A stretch of 64,000 nucleotides of DNA from Alphaproteobacteria bacterium (lineage in GTDB: Bacteria; Pseudomonadota; Alphaproteobacteria; Rhodobacterales; Rhodobacteraceae), in assembly GCA_030426685.1 (NCBI GenBank), contig JAUHYC010000009.1, forward strand, positions 1 to 64,000, in the 5' to 3' direction. Below, in pieces: positions 59,434 to 64,000 of this stretch. How positions within the stretch are numbered: position 1 is the stretch's first letter; each line of letters opens with the position of its first letter. The position numbers and the translations under genes were made by a program. The notes under the pieces are model-generated. The model searched no databases and had not been told where the DNA came from. It saw only the letters and a list, made by a program, of their open reading frames with translations.

Positions 59434-61875
59434 TCAGCTCTCGCTCACGTTGGTATCGGGCGCCCTGGCGAATGATCTGCGAATCTCGGCAAATTCTGTT
59501 AACCGTTCTTCGACGCGGAAATTCAGGCTGTGCCGAGGGAAAGCACCGTCTTCACCCCGCTTACCGGCCTCAAGCCCCGTGAGAATAGCAATCCCGTCTT
59601 CAACCGTTCTCATGGGGAATATTCTGAACCGCCCCTGATCGACCGCATCGACCACGCGACGCCGCAGGGACAGGTTTCTGACGTTGGCATCGGGGATCAG
59701 CACACCCTGCCGACCGGTTAAGCCGCGTTCATCACAAACATCAAAGAAGCCCTCGATCTTTTCATTCACTCCGCCAATTGCCTGAATGTCGCCAAACTGG
59801 TTTACCGAACCGGTGATCGCAAAGGATTGGTCAATTGGTGCTTCGGCCAGCGAAGACAGCAACGCGATCAGTTCTGCCGCCGAGGCACTGTCGCCATCGA
59901 CACCACCATAGCTTTGTTCGAACACCAGACTGGCCCAAAGCGACATCGGCGCGCGCGTGGCATAGGTGGCTGCCAGATATCCCTGCAGGATCAGCATGCC
60001 CTTGGAATGAATGGGGCCACCCAGTTCAGTTTCGCGTTCAATGTCAATCAGCTTTCCCGTGCCGGGCCGGGTGCGTGCGGTCAGTCGGGAAGGGCGGCCA
60101 AACGACGTGCCACCAACCCGAAGGACGGACAACGCATTGATCTGGCCAGCACGATGGCCATCGGTGTCGATCATGAGGGTGCCGCGCTGGATTGCTTCCT
60201 GTCCCAATGCCCGCAGGCGTCCTGCTCTGCGCTCCCGCTCGAATATGGCCTGTTCGATGTTATCTTCACCGATCAGGTCAGCGCCGCTTGACCGCGCCCA
60301 ATACTCTGCCTCACGCAATAAGTCGGACAAGCTTCCAGTGTTGAGTGTCAGGCGGTCGACGTCGCCGCACAGCCGTGTGCTTTCATTCATCAGCCGCACC
60401 ACGGCAGCCGCATCCAGCGCGCGCGTTCCGGCCTGACGGGCCAGATCTGAAATCAGCGTCGCATATTCGGGCAAAACCGTGGTATCGTCGATGTCCAGAT
60501 GGTCGTCGAAATCTGCCTCAAGCTTGAACAATTGTTGAAAGTCAGGATCCAGAGCCGACAGCAGGTAGTAGTGTGGCCGTTCACCGATCAGGATGACTCT
60601 TACATTCAGTGACACCGGGTCGGGCGTCAGCGAAATTGTGGACACCATGCCCAGACGCTCACCGGGTGAATAGATTGAGATCTCACCGGTTCGCAGGCAT
60701 CGTTTCAGCGCATCCCATGACAATGGTTCTGACAGAACTTGCCTGACATCCAGAACCAGATACCCGCCATTCGCGCGATGAAGTGCGCCGGGTTTGATCA
60801 TGGTGAAGTTTGTCACCAGCGTACCCATTTCCGAGGCGTACTCAATCCGGCCTATCAGATTGGCCAGTGTCGGCAGATCCTCTTTTACAACCGGGGCACC
60901 GGCGTCTTCTTCACCGTTGGCAACCATGACATTCACGCAGTAGCGCTGAAACTGTGGTTTGGCGTAGTGCTTGGTCGTGGCAACTGGAAACGGCCCGGCT
61001 GCGGCACCGTCCTCGCGGGCCAGAAACAATTCGGCGTTCTCGATCATGTCAATGCGTACCGCTTTGAGGAACTCCTGCACCGGCGTGTGTTCAGAGAACG
61101 CTGTTGTCACTTCGGCGATGGCATCATTCACACCGTCATTCGCCAGAGAATAGTTCAACTGCTCAACTTGATTGCGATGCTCTTTCTCACGCTTGGGAAC
61201 AGCTTTCAGCACTTCGGACAGGTGCTTTTGAGTTTCTTCGATTGCAGCATCCAGTTCCTCGCGTTCTTTATCTGAAAGCGCCTCGTACTGCTCTTGAGCG
61301 AGCACTTTGTCATCGCTCAATCCGGCAAAACTGAAACCCATCGGCGTCCTTACAATGGCCACATTGCGCGCCCGTGCATTCTCAAAGACTTCAGCCATTT
61401 CCGCTTCGTGCTCTGATGAATACCTTTCCTCAATGGTACGCCGCCGTGACTGATAGTCTTCGGACTCAAATAACGCCGGCAATTGGTTGGCCAGATCATC
61501 CACCAACGTTTCCATCAACTTGCGCAACTTGTTTGCCGATCCCGCTGGCAATTCGATCGCGATTGGTTTGTGCGGTGCTTCGAAATTGTTGACATAGACC
61601 CAATCACCTGGAAGAGATTTGGTTATCGCGGCTTCTGCCAGGATCGAATGTGTGATGGCGTGACGTCCACTGCCGGGCTGACCCAGGACAAAGGCATGAA
61701 AGTCTGAATAAGGAACTGATGCGGACATGCGAAGTGCACCCACTGCCCGCCGCTGTCCCAACCAGCCTTCGGTTGCCGGCAAATCTGCGGTCGACGAAAA
61801 ATCCAGTGCTTCCGTCGAAATAGCCGGACCCAATCGGCTGACGGATAGTGGTTCTGGTCCGATGGATTTAGGCAT
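59434..61875 (-). CDS. Lon-related ATP-dependent protease (AAA_32/LonBA type)
   Basis: 813 residues. The N-terminal ATPase region has an altered Walker A (GQPGSGRH, 65-72), as common in this subfamily. Middle part includes a long coiled-coil insertion (about 200-260), Walker B-like GGYLVLDVRQ and the LDPDFQQLFKLEADFDD segment. The C-terminal Lon protease domain has the Ser in GGVDGDSASAAELIALLSSL and the Lys in GGVNEKIEGFFDVC. It would degrade misfolded proteins under stress. Between a zinc dehydrogenase (18 bp) and a Usp-like gene. Confidence 0.9.
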   Translation of the reverse strand: MPKSIGPEPLSVSRLGPAISTEALDFSSTADLPATEGWLGQRRAVGALRMSASVPYSDFHAFVLGQPGSGRHAITHSILAEAAITKSLPGDWVYVNNFEAPHKPIAIELPAGSANKLRKLMETLVDDLANQLPALFESEDYQSRRRTIEERYSSEHEAEMAEVFENARARNVAIVRTPMGFSFAGLSDDKVLAQEQYEALSDKEREELDAAIEETQKHLSEVLKAVPKREKEHRNQVEQLNYSLANDGVNDAIAEVTTAFSEHTPVQEFLKAVRIDMIENAELFLAREDGAAAGPFPVATTKHYAKPQFQRYCVNVMVANGEEDAGAPVVKEDLPTLANLIGRIEYASEMGTLVTNFTMIKPGALHRANGGYLVLDVRQVLSEPLSWDALKRCLRTGEISIYSPGERLGMVSTISLTPDPVSLNVRVILIGERPHYYLLSALDPDFQQLFKLEADFDDHLDIDDTTVLPEYATLISDLARQAGTRALDAAAVVRLMNESTRLCGDVDRLTLNTGSLSDLLREAEYWARSSGADLIGEDNIEQAIFERERRAGRLRALGQEAIQRGTLMIDTDGHRAGQINALSVLRVGGTSFGRPSRLTARTRPGTGKLIDIERETELGGPIHSKGMLILQGYLAATYATRAPMSLWASLVFEQSYGGVDGDSASAAELIALLSSLAEAPIDQSFAITGSVNQFGDIQAIGGVNEKIEGFFDVCDERGLTGRQGVLIPDANVRNLSLRRRVVDAVDQGRFRIFPMRTVEDGIAILTGLEAGKRGEDGAFPRHSLNFRVEERLTEFAEIRRSFARAPDTNVSES

Positions 61876-61893
61876 GACACTCTCCTGTTCGGA

Positions 61894-62877
61894 TCAGGGC
61901 ACGATCACTGCCGCTCCCTGTAGGCGGCCGTGGCGCACGTCGTTCAGAGCCCTGTTGGCGTCGGCCAGAGAATACGTCTGCGTTCGGGTCGTAATTCCCG
62001 CCTGCTGAGCCAGAGGAAAGAACTCCTCCCCGTCTCGCCGTGTCAGATTTGCGACCGATAAAATGTGTCGCTCGCCCCACAAATCGGCATAGGCGAAAGA
62101 GGGAATGTCGCTCATATGGATGCCGCCGCATATCACCTTGCCACCTTTGCGCACCGCTTTCAATGCAGCGGGCACCAAGGCCCCGACGGGTGCAAAGATA
62201 ATTGCTGCGTCCAGTTCGACGGGCGGGCGTTCTTCTGACTCGCCTGCCCAGACGGCGCCAAGGTCGCGGGCAAAGGCTTGAGCTTCCGTGTCTCCTTGTC
62301 GGGTCAATGCATAGACTTTCCGTCCTTGCCAGACCATCAGCTGGGTCAGGATATGCGCAGCGGCGCCAAATCCGTAAAGACCGATGTTTTGAGCATTTTC
62401 TGCCTTCCGAAGGCAGCGATACCCAATCAGCCCGGCACAAAGCAATGGCGCCAGAGAAATGGGGTCGGCGTCTTCGGGCAACGGGAACACGTAGCCTGCA
62501 TCGGCGATACAGGCCTCGGCGAACCCGCCATTTCGGGTATAGCCGGTGAACACAGGAGCATCGCACAGGTTTTCTTGTGAATTGCGGCAGTAGTGACAGT
62601 GATGGCAGGTCGAACCCAGCCAGGGCACGCCAATGCGCTGTCCGATCTGAAGCCCGGAAACATCCGCGCCTTTGGATTTGATCCTGCCTACGATCTCGTG
62701 CCCCGGAACCAGCGGCAGGACTGGCTCGGTCAATTCTCCGTCGACCACGTGGAGGTCGGTCCGGCAAACACCACAGGCTTCAACCTTGATCAGAACGTCG
62801 TTCGGAGCAGGGTCGGGCAGCTGAATATCTTCAAGTCGAAGGGCATTGCTTGCCCCATGATAAACCATAGCGCGCAT
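61894..62877 (-). CDS. Zinc-dependent alcohol dehydrogenase
   Basis: 327 residues from ATG at 62877 (AGGAGGAAAAGC upstream). Zinc ligands C and H (ACGVCRTDLHVVDGE, VPGHEIVG), structural-zinc cysteines CHHCHYCRNSQENLC, and the nucleotide site GLYGFGAAAHILTQL. This is the medium-chain ADH family. It starts the adh-lon-usp operon, divergent from a second Usp gene. A role in fermentative or low-oxygen redox balance is inferred from the FNR-like box upstream. Confidence 0.88.
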   Translation of the reverse strand: MRAMVYHGASNALRLEDIQLPDPAPNDVLIKVEACGVCRTDLHVVDGELTEPVLPLVPGHEIVGRIKSKGADVSGLQIGQRIGVPWLGSTCHHCHYCRNSQENLCDAPVFTGYTRNGGFAEACIADAGYVFPLPEDADPISLAPLLCAGLIGYRCLRKAENAQNIGLYGFGAAAHILTQLMVWQGRKVYALTRQGDTEAQAFARDLGAVWAGESEERPPVELDAAIIFAPVGALVPAALKAVRKGGKVICGGIHMSDIPSFAYADLWGERHILSVANLTRRDGEEFFPLAQQAGITTRTQTYSLADANRALNDVRHGRLQGAAVIVP

Positions 62878-63025
62878 TTGCTTTTCCTCCTGATCACTCA
62901 TGCTACGCAACCGACATCTGGAAAGTCATGACCGAGATCAAAGGTAACCGCCTGTTGGACCAATTGCGCCCCAAACGATGGCTGATCCAGCGGAGCCAGA
63001 AGATCATATCCTAGCTTTTATTTTG

Positions 63026-63039
63026 TTGATCAGGATCAG
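63026..63039. promoter_or_regulatory. FNR/FnrL-like box
   Basis: TTGATCAGGATCAG matches TTGAT-N4-ATCAA at 9 of 10 positions. It lies about 63 bp upstream of the Usp gene at 63102 and about 150 bp upstream of adh, in the region shared by both. Crp/Fnr-type control of the cluster under low oxygen is likely; the plasmid-borne Crp/Fnr protein at 21924 is one candidate. Confidence 0.6.
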
Positions 63040-63101
63040 TTGCTTTACCGTCGAAACCGATAGAATGAAAACGAATTGACGTATCGCAGGAGGAGACAGT
63101 T

Positions 63102-63950
63102 ATGATGAACCACGAAACATCCCTCTTAGTTATCGATAAGGATACAAGTGATAATGTAGTCGCGGAATCTGCAGAGGCGGCGAGGGTTCGACAGACACAT
63201 CTGGTCTGCCTTTTACTGGGATCGGCAGTTCCGCTTCCCTACTACGCGTATGGTGCCCCTCCTTATGGCGGAATGACAGTTCCTGACAACTGGAAGGAAC
63301 TCGTGCAAGAAGAGCGGTCCATCAGGGAAGCCCGAGTAGAGGCAATCAACAGCTTACTCGAGAGGTCTGGCGCATCTGGTGACGTTCAGACTGTGATCAA
63401 TGCCGAGGTCGACATAAAGCATGATGTGGCGCTTCGTGCCAGAACCTGTGATATCGCACATATCGCTCAAAACGTACGCGAGAACAAAGAGTTGTTTAAA
63501 AGTGCGGCTTACGGAGTTTTATTCAATTCTCCCATCGGGCTTGTCTTGAATGGCGATCCTATTTCAGTCAGAAGCAACATCTTTGTTGCCTGGAACAGCA
63601 GCCACGCAGCATCGAGTGCTGTCCATGCAGCCTTGCCCTATCTCAAAACGGCCGAAAGCGTCACAATCGGATGCTTTGACCCCGAGATGACCTCTGAGCT
63701 GGATGGCGAAGATCCGGGAACTGATGTTGCAGCTTGGCTCAGCCACCATGGCTGCAATGTGACGGTCTTGCAGTTACCAAGTGGTGGTCGCGAAATCGGT
63801 CAATGCATACACGATCGCGCGCGCGAAGCCGGGGCCGATCTTGTCGTTATGGGGGCCTATGGTCATTCGCGCACTAGAGAAGCTGTATTTGGCGGGACCA
63901 CCCGGACAATGATGGAACAGACCGATCTCCCGGTTCTCTTGGCCCACTAG
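63102..63950 (+). CDS. Universal stress protein (UspA family, two domains)
   Basis: 282 residues. The N-terminal domain (about 1-125) is divergent; the C-terminal Usp domain is standard (IFVAWNSSHAASSAVHAALP..., then AGADLVVMGAYGHSRTREAVFGG and TDLPVLLAH), with the ATP-binding G-x2-G-x9-G motif (GAYGHSRTREAVFGG). AGGAGGAGACAG precedes the ATG. It is divergent from adh-lon-usp. Two Usp genes with a protease and dehydrogenase point to a redox or low-oxygen stress cluster. Confidence 0.88.
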   Translation: MMNHETSLLVIDKDTSDNVVAESAEAARVRQTHLVCLLLGSAVPLPYYAYGAPPYGGMTVPDNWKELVQEERSIREARVEAINSLLERSGASGDVQTVINAEVDIKHDVALRARTCDIAHIAQNVRENKELFKSAAYGVLFNSPIGLVLNGDPISVRSNIFVAWNSSHAASSAVHAALPYLKTAESVTIGCFDPEMTSELDGEDPGTDVAAWLSHHGCNVTVLQLPSGGREIGQCIHDRAREAGADLVVMGAYGHSRTREAVFGGTTRTMMEQTDLPVLLAH

Positions 63951-64000
63951 CCAAATCCGGTTGCGCATTGGGTACGTTTCGTCCCAGATCGAATTCAATT
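63951..64000. other. Downstream edge, no gene seen
   Basis: The last 50 bp after the Usp stop codon. Too short to assign. Confidence 0.3.

Noticed and set aside
1..64000. CRISPR arrays, tRNA or rRNA genes, prophage
   Set aside because: No regular spaced repeats of 25-40 bp, no clover-leaf or rRNA-like sequence, and no phage structural genes were noticed on reading.

Overview
The window looks like part of an extrachromosomal replicon (plasmid or chromid) of an alphaproteobacterium of the Roseobacter group (Rhodobacteraceae). This rests on the replicon type (a DnaA-N-like initiator divergent from parAB), the PhyR/NepR/EcfG general stress response, and the overall protein style. The genus cannot be told from the sequence. 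There are no rRNA or tRNA genes, no CRISPR array and no phage genes that I can see.

Layout. 1-125 is the right end of an IS6-family element. 800-4430 is the replication and partition module: parB and parA on the minus strand, three 16-20 bp parS-like palindromes, an iteron-like origin, and the initiator on the plus strand. 4543-7220 holds an ABC exporter and a glycosyltransferase. 7298-9905 is a graveyard of nested, broken IS elements (IS6, IS110, IS5). 9925-12429 encodes an unusual 834-residue fusion of a phosphotransferase-like kinase domain with a TolB-like domain and a TPR-like helical tail.

12.7-28.8 kb is the most striking region. It has a complete general stress response core (phyR, nepR, ecfG, an HWE/HisKA_2 sensor kinase) surrounded by typical envelope-stress genes: DUF1328, a 24-residue membrane peptide, an entericidin, DUF883, MscS, MgtC, PLDc_N peptides, CsbD and a PRC-barrel protein. 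I read eleven GGAAC-N16/17-nGTT-like promoters (six with CGTT; one each CGTA, CATT and GGTT among the variants), each 20-80 bp upstream of a gene start. The island therefore looks like a sigma factor packaged with its own regulon. A Crp/Fnr regulator, an NhaP-type antiporter, a DUF2254 protein, a phospholipase D-like enzyme, an AI-2E permease and an OmpA-like protein sit among or beside them.

31-39.5 kb is a carbohydrate uptake locus (UgpC/MalK-type ATPase, Gfo/Idh oxidoreductase, binding protein, two permeases, two RpiR regulators), bounded by IS481 and IS5 remnants. 39.6-44 kb has a small unknown gene with paired hairpins, two divergent Gly/Asn-rich secreted proteins, and an OmpR-type two-component pair. 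44.4-54.4 kb is a catabolic cluster: GMC oxidoreductase, MocR regulator, enolase-superfamily enzyme, an aldehyde dehydrogenase gene reduced to its two ends, a DadA/PuuB-like FAD oxidase, and a polyamine-type ABC importer. 54.9-58.4 kb is nadABC, the de novo NAD pathway. 58.7-64 kb is a stress or low-oxygen cluster (Usp, Lon-like protease, zinc alcohol dehydrogenase, divergent Usp) with an FNR-like box in the divergent promoter region.
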